Positions 24,676 to 32,676 of a DNA stretch of 64,000 bases are shown piece after piece. The stretch lies in NCBI RefSeq assembly GCF_030503435.1, contig NZ_JAUKPO010000011.1, forward strand, positions 1-64,000, given 5' to 3'. The DNA is from Rhodocytophaga aerolata. Its GTDB lineage: Bacteria; Bacteroidota; Bacteroidia; Cytophagales; 172606-1. The notes beneath the pieces are model-generated. The model ran no database searches, was not told the origin of the DNA, and worked only from the letters and a program-made list of their open reading frames with translations. The position numbers were made by a program, and so were the translations under genes. The stretch's first letter is position 1. Each line of letters opens with the position of its first letter.

Positions 24676-24690
24676 GCGAGTAGTGAACTC

Positions 24691-25512
24691 ATGGAATACT
24701 TTGCTTTTTTGTTTGTTGCCGGTATCATCGGTGGATTTATAGGTGGATTGTTAGGGATAGGCGGTGGTATTATTTATATAGTGGTAATTCCGGTGGCATT
24801 AACCGGTATTGGCGTACCAAGAGAGGAAATAGTTCAGTATACCATTGCCAACTCAGTATTTGCCTCATTCTTTTCTTCCTTTTCTGCTAACTTCATTCTC
24901 ATCAAAAACAAAAATTTTTACCTTAAAGAGGTCCTTCTGATGAGTTCAGTAGGCATTGTTACGTCGCTGCTGCTGCTACAATACGTAGTAAACACTACCT
25001 GGTATTCTAAGGAAACCTTTAATATGGTAATTGTAATTCTTCTGGTGTACATGTTATTGAAAATAATTGCCCAAACAACAGCAAATAAGAATGGCACCAA
25101 CCAGGAATACACAAAGGTCAATATGAAACTAGGGCTTGCCGGGTTAGTGGGTGGCTCTGTTTCGGCTCTTTCCGGACTTGGAGGTGGTGTAGTGATTATT
25201 CCTATTCTGCATTCGCTTTTCCGTATGGAGTTAAAAAAAGCAAGTGCCATATCATTAGGTGTAATTGGGATTACCTCGTTTATTATGAGTATCTACAGTA
25301 TGCTGGAAAATACGCACACTGATTTTCATTATTACAGTACAGGTTATATAATTTTTCCGATTGCTTTGTCGCTTACTGGCGGGGTGGTTATTGCTTCTCC
25401 ATTGGGTGTAAAAGCTTCCCGAAATGTATCTCCCCAACTACTCAACTATTTATTCTCCTTGTTTCTGGCGCTGATTATTATCCGGAAAATTGTTGAGATT
25501 ACGGCTTCTTGA
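24691..25512 (+). CDS. Sulfite exporter TauE/SafE family permease
   Basis: 273 aa from the ATG at 24691; a TTG start at 24655 would lie within the upstream terminator and add a polar extension. Eight or so hydrophobic segments arranged in two repeats, each with a Gly-rich motif: GGFIGGLLGIGGGIIYI near the N-terminus and GGSVSALSGLGGGVVIIPIL in the middle. Members move small anions such as sulfite, sulfoacetate or organic acids; substrate is not clear here. The 3' end is 11 bp from the convergent CNNM gene and no hairpin separates them. Confidence 0.9.
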   Translation: MEYFAFLFVAGIIGGFIGGLLGIGGGIIYIVVIPVALTGIGVPREEIVQYTIANSVFASFFSSFSANFILIKNKNFYLKEVLLMSSVGIVTSLLLLQYVVNTTWYSKETFNMVIVILLVYMLLKIIAQTTANKNGTNQEYTKVNMKLGLAGLVGGSVSALSGLGGGVVIIPILHSLFRMELKKASAISLGVIGITSFIMSIYSMLENTHTDFHYYSTGYIIFPIALSLTGGVVIASPLGVKASRNVSPQLLNYLFSLFLALIIIRKIVEITAS

Positions 25513-25523
25513 TAAAAATCTGT

Positions 25524-26840
25524 TTATTCAGTATCACTGGCCTCTTGCATGGGTTCAGCTAGTTCTACTTTTACTGTATCAATTCTAGCATCTTGCATGG
25601 CCATAACAGTAAAGGTAAATCTGGGGGTTACAATAATATCGCCCACACTTGGTATGTCGTTATTAACAGCTATGATAAGGCCCCCCAGGGTGTCATAGTC
25701 CCCCTCTGGCAAATCCCATGCGTATTTTTCGTTTAAATAATCTACTTCGTGACGGGCACTTAACAAATAAGTACGTTCATCTAATTGCTGCTCTACCCAA
25801 TCTTCACTTTGATCATACTCATCTTGTATCTCCCCAAATATTTGCTCCATCACGTCCTCCAGACTGATTAACCCGGCTGTTCCGCCAAATTCGTCTACTA
25901 CGAGCGCCAGACTTTTGCGTTCACTAATAAACCGTATGAGCAGTTCGTTTGCCAGGGTAGTTTCAGCAACGACAATAATAGGTGACACAATACTGGCTAC
26001 ATCTTTAGGTTTTTTGAAAAGAGCCAACGCATGACAATAGCCCACTATGTCATCAATAGTTTCCCGGTATACCAGTATTTTGGAATGCCCACTTTCTACA
26101 AATGTACGCCGCAATTTTTCAAGGCCATCTTCTACATTTACAGCTGTTATTTCAGTCCTTGGAATCATACAATCTCGTACTCTAATGGTGCGGAAAGTAA
26201 TTGCATTGTTAAATATTTTTCTGTCTACCTCAGGCTCTTCTTCCTGATTGGTTTCCTGGGCTGTTACCGGGTTAAAATGAATATAGTCGTTAAGGTCAGA
26301 GAGTCCAAAAGTTGCTTTTACACGGGTGTAATCAAACCGCATTATCTTAGTAATAATAAATTTAGATATGTAAGTAAATACCCATACTATGGGATACATA
26401 ATCCAGTACATAATACGGGTAGGCAACGCAAAGAAACGCACAAATCGATCCTGATCAAGCAGAAACAAGCTTTTAGGAATAATTTCGACGGCTGATATAA
26501 CAATAACTACAGACAGGAATACTTGAATAACTATTTTTACAACGGCATTATTTATAAAGGCTGGCAGCTCATTTAATGCATTCGACAACCACATATCAAA
26601 TACTCCGGTAATACTTACTCCATATACCACTAATGATAGCGTACTACCTATCAGAAATGTGCTGATAAATCCGGCAGGGTTTTTAATAAAGGCAGATACT
26701 ATTTCATTAGAGTATACTCCTTCTTTCCGGAGTAATTCCAACTGAGGCCTGTTAGAAAAAGTAAAAGCCAGTTCCATTCCTGAAAACAGGATCAGTAATA
26801 ATAAAGAGAGAAGTACGCCTGTTAAATAAAGAAAGATCAT
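25524..26840 (-). CDS. CNNM/CorC (hemolysin C) family transporter
   Basis: 438 aa. An N-terminal DUF21 membrane domain (about 1-195) with several helices, a CBS pair (about 205-330, including VRDCMIPRTEITAV and LALVVDEFGGTAGLISLEDVMEQIFG) and a C-terminal CorC/HlyC domain (about 345-430). Family members are Mg2+ or Na+/Mg2+ transporters or their regulators. GldE of gliding bacteria belongs to the same family, but the surroundings here (lptC, coaX) are those of the non-gliding paralogue. The start codon overlaps the stop of the 81-residue membrane protein by 4 bp (ATGA), so the two are translationally coupled. Ends facing the TauE gene. Confidence 0.9.
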   Translation of the reverse strand: MIFLYLTGVLLSLLLLILFSGMELAFTFSNRPQLELLRKEGVYSNEIVSAFIKNPAGFISTFLIGSTLSLVVYGVSITGVFDMWLSNALNELPAFINNAVVKIVIQVFLSVVIVISAVEIIPKSLFLLDQDRFVRFFALPTRIMYWIMYPIVWVFTYISKFIITKIMRFDYTRVKATFGLSDLNDYIHFNPVTAQETNQEEEPEVDRKIFNNAITFRTIRVRDCMIPRTEITAVNVEDGLEKLRRTFVESGHSKILVYRETIDDIVGYCHALALFKKPKDVASIVSPIIVVAETTLANELLIRFISERKSLALVVDEFGGTAGLISLEDVMEQIFGEIQDEYDQSEDWVEQQLDERTYLLSARHEVDYLNEKYAWDLPEGDYDTLGGLIIAVNNDIPSVGDIIVTPRFTFTVMAMQDARIDTVKVELAEPMQEASDTE

Positions 26841-27082
26841 TTACGGGATTTTACTTTTGTGGTGGTTTTATGCTTATTGATTTTCTTCCCAACAGCCACT
26901 TGCTCCTGCTGAACTTCTTTTTCGTCCTGCTTCTTCTTTGCAAGCCTATTGAGCAATAGCATTGTAACAGATAACATAAATAACCAATAGCTTTGTGCAA
27001 TTCCTAGTACAAAAGTTTGATGTACAGCGATAATAAAAAAAGCAACTGATAAGGATAATAAGATGGCTTCTGAAAATTTCAT
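26837..27082 (-). CDS. Small two-helix membrane protein with basic tail, function unknown
   Basis: 81 aa. Two hydrophobic segments (about 5-24 and 30-46) form a hairpin, followed by a highly charged tail rich in Lys (KKKQDEKEVQQEQ, then KKINKHKTTTKVKSRK), probably cytoplasmic. The gene overlaps lptC by 4 bp upstream and the CNNM gene by 4 bp downstream, so the three are coupled. No enzyme motif is visible. Candidates are an accessory subunit for lipopolysaccharide transport or for the CNNM transporter. I do not recognise it. Confidence 0.75.
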   Translation of the reverse strand: MKFSEAILLSLSVAFFIIAVHQTFVLGIAQSYWLFMLSVTMLLLNRLAKKKQDEKEVQQEQVAVGKKINKHKTTTKVKSRK

Positions 27083-27609
27083 TGCTGATTAATAGGCAGT
27101 GTACCTTTAGGAGACAATATACGCCAGCTACTAAAATCCTCCTTTGCTTCTAAACCTTGCCCCTTTAATACTTCTTTTTTTGTTTGAATGGTAACAAATT
27201 TATCCGTATAAATAATTTGCTTACTCGGGTCCCAATGTAATTCTTCTGTATTCATTTTTTGGGATTTCACCGAATCGATAATCACTACGTTATCCGTAAC
27301 AGTATATAAACGTTTGGTATTATCATATCTGGCTTTATTGGCGCTCAAAGTAGAGGTTTTTACCTGGTTTTCATCATAAAATTCTATAAATACACCTTTG
27401 GGATAAACTAAATCCTCATTTTGCATTTGCTCCTCTAAAGAGGCTGTTAACCGCCCTCTAATAATAGCTCTATCACTAATTAGTCGTTCTATATTTTCGG
27501 ATACCATTTTAGGACCCGTATACTCAACTAATTTGCTTAAATCCTGCTCATTTTGCTTACAGCTCACACACAAGCACAATCCAATAAACAGACAAGCCTT
27601 AAATGGCAA
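27079..27609 (-). CDS. lptC: LptC-type lipopolysaccharide export protein (lipoprotein form)
   Basis: About 176 aa if it starts with TTG at 27609; a longer frame with ATG at 27687 gives 202 aa. The TTG start yields a compact lipoprotein signal (MPFKACLFIGLCLCVSC) and lies at the edge of the preceding terminator, whereas the ATG start would put the whole terminator in the coding region. LptC bridges the LptBFG exporter and LptA. The beta-jellyroll signature is seen in GVFIEFYDENQVKTSTLSA, RLYTVTDNVVI and QIIYTDKFVTIQTKK. As in Bacteroidota it is anchored by lipid rather than by a helix. Start uncertain, family firm. Confidence 0.88.
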   Translation of the reverse strand: MPFKACLFIGLCLCVSCKQNEQDLSKLVEYTGPKMVSENIERLISDRAIIRGRLTASLEEQMQNEDLVYPKGVFIEFYDENQVKTSTLSANKARYDNTKRLYTVTDNVVIIDSVKSQKMNTEELHWDPSKQIIYTDKFVTIQTKKEVLKGQGLEAKEDFSSWRILSPKGTLPINQQ

Positions 27610-27640
27610 AAAAGACAGGACATTGCGCCCTGTCTTTTTT
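27608..27640 (-). terminator. Intrinsic terminator between the TPR gene and lptC
   Basis: AAAAAAGACAGG (27608-27619) and CCTGTCTTTTTT (27629-27640) pair perfectly with a 9-nt loop; on the minus strand the stem ends in a run of six T. It lies 54 nt after the stop of the TPR gene, and its distal edge overlaps the proposed TTG start of lptC. It may end the coaX-barrel-TPR transcript or attenuate read-through into lptC. Confidence 0.87.
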
Positions 27641-27693
27641 GATAAAATAGAATAGAATAATTCTATGACATTTTTATGACTATGCATACATAC

Positions 27694-28998
27694 TTATTTT
27701 TTCTGTAGCGTAACAGATTCATTTATCCAGCAACCAGTATTCATCTGTTTGCCAATCTGATCTGTCATACCCAAAGTAAAGATCTCCTCAGCGGACGGGA
27801 AGTATTGTTTAGCTTTAGCCATACCTGCTTTATCTCCACCTTTTTCATACATTTCGTAGGCAGCAATATAAACAAGTTTAGATTTTACTGCATCTCCACC
27901 ACCACATTCTTTATAGCTTCCCAGATACAAGTCGCCGATAGAAGCATAGGCTGAAGTCAAGCCATTTTCGGCTGCTCTGCGGTAATAGGTACGTGCAGCT
28001 TCTTTAGCGCCTGCACGCTGCTTAATCTGGCCTATTTCTACGTATGCCTGCGCTTTATCAGATCCACTGGTAGCAAGTTTGGCAGCTTCTTCATAATAAT
28101 CAGCGGCTTTGTCAAAATTATTATTTTGTTTCTGAATTGTTGCCAACACACGGTAAACACCATAGCTTGGCTCCTTTTTCACCATAATCTCACCAGCTTG
28201 TAAGAACAACGGATCAGTAGTACATTTACCGGTTGCCATCAGGCCAAATATTTTCTTGGCTAAGTCTACATCATCTGGTGATTGCTGAAGCTTAGGTCCT
28301 AGTTTAGTTTTAACAAAGTTACAATCGATGGTTACACAGCTTTGCAACAATTGATCTACATATTCTTTAGTAGCTGTCCAGCGTTGTACATTCGCTGCAT
28401 CGTTGCTGGCTAGTTTGCGCTCAATAATAGGTGCAAATTTGTCATATTCTTCCAGAACCTGCTCGTCGGTTAATCCACCGGCTGCTTTCTTTTTGCACAA
28501 CAGGTCCATGTAAAACATAATATTGGTATTGTATGTCTCATCTTTATTGAGCTCTACAATTTTTTGATAAAGTGGCAGCAGCTTATCAACTTGTGCGTTG
28601 GCATCGGCACGGCCCATCAGGTATGGATGCGCTTTTAAGCCTTTTCTGTTTAGTACATTTGCTTCATCTTTGAAATATTTCATCCTCAGATCGTACATAA
28701 TTAACGCAGAATCCTGATAGGCAGCCAGCTGCTTAGGATCTTTCGTCTGATCTACCAGGCCTTCATACACTTTGGATGCATTTACATACAAACCTGAATT
28801 TAATTCAGGCGCATTTTTGAGCAGATAGGTCAATGGTCCTAAAGCTGTTTTCCAGTCGTTCATCTTTACAGCATCTGTAAATAGAGCATACTTCTCTTGA
28901 GCTTCAGATGCATTTGCTCCCCAGTTTGGAGCCTGTGCCATTGATAAATTTACAAGCCCTAGCAATAAAGCCAGGCACAACATCAGTTTTGATTTCAT
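27694..28998 (-). CDS. Secreted tetratricopeptide-repeat protein, function unknown
   Basis: 434 aa. Signal peptide (1-21, ending SMAQ). The mature protein is helical; TPR-like repeats are clear in the second half (YGVYRVLATIQKQNNNFDKAADYYEEA, AYVEIGQIKQRAGAKEAARTYYRRA, AYASIGDLYLG). Cys pairs occur near 218-223 (CVTIDC). The start is 12 bp after the upstream barrel gene's stop, so the two are co-transcribed. Homologues follow an outer-membrane barrel next to lptC in many Bacteroidota, which points to a role at the outer membrane, but I know of no demonstrated function. An intrinsic terminator follows it. Confidence 0.82.
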   Translation of the reverse strand: MKSKLMLCLALLLGLVNLSMAQAPNWGANASEAQEKYALFTDAVKMNDWKTALGPLTYLLKNAPELNSGLYVNASKVYEGLVDQTKDPKQLAAYQDSALIMYDLRMKYFKDEANVLNRKGLKAHPYLMGRADANAQVDKLLPLYQKIVELNKDETYNTNIMFYMDLLCKKKAAGGLTDEQVLEEYDKFAPIIERKLASNDAANVQRWTATKEYVDQLLQSCVTIDCNFVKTKLGPKLQQSPDDVDLAKKIFGLMATGKCTTDPLFLQAGEIMVKKEPSYGVYRVLATIQKQNNNFDKAADYYEEAAKLATSGSDKAQAYVEIGQIKQRAGAKEAARTYYRRAAENGLTSAYASIGDLYLGSYKECGGGDAVKSKLVYIAAYEMYEKGGDKAGMAKAKQYFPSAEEIFTLGMTDQIGKQMNTGCWINESVTLQKK

Positions 28999-29010
28999 AA
29001 TTTTCTCTCC

Positions 29011-30297
29011 TTAATCAATTTTGTTTTTTTGAAACCATCTGTCGTATAAGCCATTTAAAGTAAATCCGACAGCTACTCTAAAATATTGTTCTTTAATTAA
29101 ATTGTTACTCAAAGTTCCCCGCTGACCTGCTGTTAGGGCAAGATTCAAATTGGAGAACCCCCGGCCTACAGGTACAGACATGCCAAAATTGATGCCAAGA
29201 TCAGATATCTGTTCACTGTTTAACAAAATAGGTGTTTGTGCATAATGCAATCCAGTACGGTAAGTTATTCTTTTCAGATAGTTTGATACTGAATTAATAT
29301 CAGGCGTCCACTCACCACCCAATGCCAACGTGTAACCGCTTCCTAAAGTTTCCTGTACGTTAAAATCTTTATAATCAGACCAGTTCTGATATGAAAAGTC
29401 AGCTAATATAGCCCAGTGGAAAGGAGCATCCAGACTTATACCTATTTTGTACTGAGCCGGTAAGGAAACTGATCCTTTAATGTCTTTGGCTAATGTATCA
29501 TACCCATATGGAAGGGGATCGTCGTCGGATGCACTCCGCTGCTGGAAACCTGTAAATCGTGTACCACCTACATTGGTAGCAAAATCGTAAACTAATCCCC
29601 CATTAATAAATAATTTATCTCTCAACTTATGCCGGTAGACTAGTCCGGCATTGAAAATAAAATCCGAATAATTTGTTCTCCGGACATAGGCAAGCTTATT
29701 TGTACTTATGCTTGGACTTTGAACAGAAACAATAGATTCATTGGTAATGTTGCCAAAGATATAAGAAGCTCTTACACCTAAAGATAAGCCCCCTATAATA
29801 TTTACTGCATTGGTTAGTTCTACAGAAGTTAATCCGCCTTCTCCTTTGTATATATAATTGGCCTGCGAAGCAGGGCTGCCAGCAACTGGGCCGGAAGCAT
29901 TAATTTCGTAATTTACATTACTATATGGCCGAAGCGTAGCGCCTATAGTCCATTTTTTTGCAGCTGGAAAAGCATAGGCCAGATACCCTAGGTTTCCACC
30001 AAAATCCTGCTGCGAAGAAGTATTGGTTTGAAGTTTTTTCAACTGGCCATTTACTCCTACATCAAAAATAGTGATCCGGTTTCTGACAAGCAAGGCAGGA
30101 TTGATATGATTTATATAGATGCCATTCGCATGGCTGGCCCCAGCGCCGCCCATAGCCTGGTTTGGTACAAAAGCGGAATTATTAATATCTCCGACTCCCA
30201 GTTGAGAATAGGGTGAGTTTCCTGTACTCTGAGAATATCCCCACGATGTAATGCAAATGAGTGAAAAAACTAAACCTACCCTAACTATAAGAGACAT
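29011..30297 (-). CDS. Outer-membrane beta-barrel protein (OmpP1/FadL-like)
   Basis: About 428 aa from the ATG at 30297; an upstream TTG at 30306 is less likely. Signal peptide about 1-22 (ending GYSQ). The mature start NSPYSQLGVGDINN, Gly/Asn-rich turns and many alternating strands ending in an aromatic-rich terminus (FRVAVGFTLNGLYDRWF) indicate a barrel of the family found next to coaX in Bacteroidota. Distant relation to FadL/OmpP1 long-chain fatty-acid porins is likely. The gene overlaps the end of coaX by 17 bp and precedes the TPR gene by 12 bp, forming a tight three-gene operon. Substrate unknown. Confidence 0.82.
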   Translation of the reverse strand: MSLIVRVGLVFSLICITSWGYSQSTGNSPYSQLGVGDINNSAFVPNQAMGGAGASHANGIYINHINPALLVRNRITIFDVGVNGQLKKLQTNTSSQQDFGGNLGYLAYAFPAAKKWTIGATLRPYSNVNYEINASGPVAGSPASQANYIYKGEGGLTSVELTNAVNIIGGLSLGVRASYIFGNITNESIVSVQSPSISTNKLAYVRRTNYSDFIFNAGLVYRHKLRDKLFINGGLVYDFATNVGGTRFTGFQQRSASDDDPLPYGYDTLAKDIKGSVSLPAQYKIGISLDAPFHWAILADFSYQNWSDYKDFNVQETLGSGYTLALGGEWTPDINSVSNYLKRITYRTGLHYAQTPILLNSEQISDLGINFGMSVPVGRGFSNLNLALTAGQRGTLSNNLIKEQYFRVAVGFTLNGLYDRWFQKNKID

Positions 30298-31006
30298 TAT
30301 GTTCAAGAATTCTATTTAATCCGATTAGTACCAGTTCCGGAATTACAAATATGCGTTGTTTTATTTTACTTTCAAAGAAATTTGCATCTCCTCCACAAAA
30401 TATTACATCAAGTTTAGGGAATATTGTTTGGTATTTGCTGATTATTCCTTCTATTTCTGCTGTCATTCCATAAATAACTCCACTTAATATTGCATCATAT
30501 GTATTCTTTCCTGTCAGCCCAGCCTCCTGGACAGGTTCTATTAACGGAAGCCGGGCAGTAAAAGTATGTAGCGCCTTAAACCGCATACGCAAACCAGGTG
30601 AAATACTTCCACCCAGATAGTGTCCATCAGCCTTTATAATGTCATAGGTGATGCAAGTACCCATGTCTATTACCAGGCAATCTGTATTCGGATGCACAGC
30701 CGTAGCGCCGGCTACTGCAGCCAGACGGTCTTTGCCTAAGGTTTGTGGCGTTTCATATTCATTTATTAAAGGTAGGGGTAATTGATGGTCCAGGATAAGC
30801 ACTTTTTGTGTATAAGGCTGCAGTTGCTGGTAAAGTGGTTGAGCATCCTGGCTTACAGAACTTATGATACAGTTAGCCACACCCAGTTTTTGTACAAACT
30901 CTGGAAGAGTATTTATTGATAAGCCTCGGTATACTTCTTTTAATGCCGATTTTTCGAACAACCCTGCTTTTAGAGAAGTGTTTCCAATATCAATTGCTAT
31001 ATTCAT
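30281..31006 (-). CDS. coaX: Type III pantothenate kinase
   Basis: 241 aa. First step of coenzyme A synthesis: ATP-dependent phosphorylation of pantothenate. The ASKHA-fold motifs are IDIGNTSLKAG (5-15), the central IDMGTCITYD and GGSISPGLRMR, and the late FCGGDANFF. Length is normal. It is the first gene of the minus-strand envelope operon, with its 3' end overlapping the barrel gene. CoaX in this position beside an outer-membrane protein and lptC is typical in the phylum. Confidence 0.95.
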   Translation of the reverse strand: MNIAIDIGNTSLKAGLFEKSALKEVYRGLSINTLPEFVQKLGVANCIISSVSQDAQPLYQQLQPYTQKVLILDHQLPLPLINEYETPQTLGKDRLAAVAGATAVHPNTDCLVIDMGTCITYDIIKADGHYLGGSISPGLRMRFKALHTFTARLPLIEPVQEAGLTGKNTYDAILSGVIYGMTAEIEGIISKYQTIFPKLDVIFCGGDANFFESKIKQRIFVIPELVLIGLNRILEHNVSYS

Positions 31007-31258
31007 CTGGAAGAAATTTATTTACTTCTGCGGTACATCGTTGCTTTAAGTAATAGGCTTCTTTACACAGTCTATATTTAACGTAATAATGGTATGTATA
31101 TTTTCACCAGCAACACGTAGTTAAGTGCCTTGAAAACTTACGTTAATCAAATGTAGTTAATGTCCAAAACCTTATTTTTTGAGTATAATCCGGTACTCGA
31201 AATAGTTGGCAAACTTACTATACTTACAGAAATTAGTGCTGATATTTTATGTATTCCC

Positions 31259-32488
31259 ATGAAAGAATTATTGAAGAAATTTGAAGAAAAAAAACCTGAA
31301 ATTGTATTTGAGTGGAAAGATCCTGAAACAGAAGCCGAAGGCTGGGCTGTGATTAATTCGTTACGTGGAGGGGCAGCAGGGGGTGGTACGCGTATGCGCA
31401 AAGGCCTCGACAAACGGGAAGTTGAATCGCTGGCAAAAACTATGGAAGTTAAATTTACTGTTTCTGGCCCGGCTATTGGCGGAGCTAAATCAGGTATTAA
31501 CTTCGACCCTGCCGACCCTCGCAAAAATGGAGTATTGGAAAGATGGTACAAAGCGGTGTTTCCTCTGCTTAAAAACTACTATGGCACCGGAGGTGATTTA
31601 AATGTTGATGAGATTCATGAGGTAATTCCCATTACGGAAGAATATGGGCTGTGGCATCCACAGGAGGGAATTGTTAATGGGCATTTTCATGCATCGGAGG
31701 CACAAAAGATTAAAAAAATCGGGCAACTCCGGCAAGGGGTTTCCAAAGTGCTGGAAGATTACAACTATACCCCTACTTCCAGGTATAAGAAATACTCGGT
31801 TGCCGATATGATTACCGGTTTTGGAGTAGCTGAGTCTGTACGTCATTACTATGAGATCTGGGGTGGTAAGGTGTCTGAAAAAAGAGCCATTATCCAAGGG
31901 TGGGGAAATGTAGGGGCAGCAGCTACGTTGTATCTGGCAAAATACGGGGTAAAAATTGCAGGTATTATTGATAAACAGGGAGGAATTATCTCAGAAAAAG
32001 GGCTGGACTTACCGGCTATAAAAGAACTGTTTTTTAATAAAAAAGCTAATCAGCTGATAACACCAGAGCTGATTCCGTTTGAGGAAATAAACGAAAAACT
32101 ATGGTCTTTGCCAGCTCACATCTTTATTCCGGCAGCAGCCTCCAGATTAGTTACTGCGGCACAAGTGCAGCAAATGGCCTCTAACGGGCTGGAAGTAATT
32201 TCCTGTGGGGCCAATGTGCCATTTAATGATCCGGAAATTTTCTTTGGTAATACTACCGCCTGGGCCGATCAGCACCTTTCCCTACTGCCAGATTTTGTGG
32301 CTAACTGCGGTATGGCCAGAGTATTTGCCTATCTAATGCAAAGCAATGCAACGATAACAGATGAGGCAATTTTTACCGATGTGTCGCAAACCATACATGC
32401 CGCTTTGCAAAAAGCCTTTGATCAGCACCCTCAAAAAACAGGAATAGCCGAAACTTTATTTAAAATTGCCTTAGAACAGCTTATTTGA
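31259..32488 (+). CDS. Glu/Leu/Phe/Val dehydrogenase, second paralogue
   Basis: 409 aa from the ATG at 31259 (MKELLKKFEEKKPEIVFEW). A frame open to 31160 would add a poorly conserved 33 residues and is less likely. The dimerisation/substrate domain has RGGAAGGGTRMRKGL and GPAIGGAKSGINFDP, where the catalytic lysine follows GGA. The Rossmann motif is IIQGWGNVGAAA. The signature differs from that of the paralogue at 927-2201 (GGAKGGI, GFGNVG), so substrates or cofactor use probably differ; leucine or valine dehydrogenase-like activity is possible. It is divergent from coaX across a 252-bp gap. Confidence 0.88.
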   Translation: MKELLKKFEEKKPEIVFEWKDPETEAEGWAVINSLRGGAAGGGTRMRKGLDKREVESLAKTMEVKFTVSGPAIGGAKSGINFDPADPRKNGVLERWYKAVFPLLKNYYGTGGDLNVDEIHEVIPITEEYGLWHPQEGIVNGHFHASEAQKIKKIGQLRQGVSKVLEDYNYTPTSRYKKYSVADMITGFGVAESVRHYYEIWGGKVSEKRAIIQGWGNVGAAATLYLAKYGVKIAGIIDKQGGIISEKGLDLPAIKELFFNKKANQLITPELIPFEEINEKLWSLPAHIFIPAAASRLVTAAQVQQMASNGLEVISCGANVPFNDPEIFFGNTTAWADQHLSLLPDFVANCGMARVFAYLMQSNATITDEAIFTDVSQTIHAALQKAFDQHPQKTGIAETLFKIALEQLI

Positions 32489-32602
32489 TCTTTCTGGGTT
32501 ATGCTTAATAAGTAATAGCCATCTTGCAATTTTACCTAAGATAAGCTACCAGTAATATATTACGAAGCCGGTTACTTCTGATCTAAAGAGTTCAGCCGGC
32601 AG

Positions 32603-32645
32603 CTTACTACTATATACGCAGGTGTAACAGATGCACAGTAGTAAG
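32603..32645. repeat. 9-bp inverted repeat between the dehydrogenase and MscS genes
   Basis: CTTACTACT (32603-32611) and AGTAGTAAG (32637-32645) pair across a 25-nt loop in the 188-bp gap. No T-run follows, so it is a weak terminator candidate at best; it may be an operator of the downstream channel gene. Confidence 0.35.
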
Positions 32646-32676
32646 GCAATTTTATAGTCAGCAACTTATTAATGAA

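Noticed and set aside
24655-24690. N-terminal extension of the TauE/SafE permease from a TTG
   Set aside because: It lies in the right half of a strong intrinsic terminator and adds polar residues ahead of the first helix.
25524-26840. Gliding motility protein GldE
   Set aside because: It shares the CNNM/CBS architecture, but the neighbours are lptC and coaX rather than gldD, ssb or mutY, so a general CNNM label is safer.
27079-27687. Treating the terminator at 27608-27640 as chance sequence within lptC
   Set aside because: A 12-bp perfect stem with a six-T end in the correct orientation, 54 nt after a stop codon, is too good to ignore; reported as a terminator instead.
31160-31258. 33-residue N-terminal extension of the second dehydrogenase
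   Set aside because: The residues before MKELLKKFEEKK do not look like the family; the internal ATG matches the usual start.
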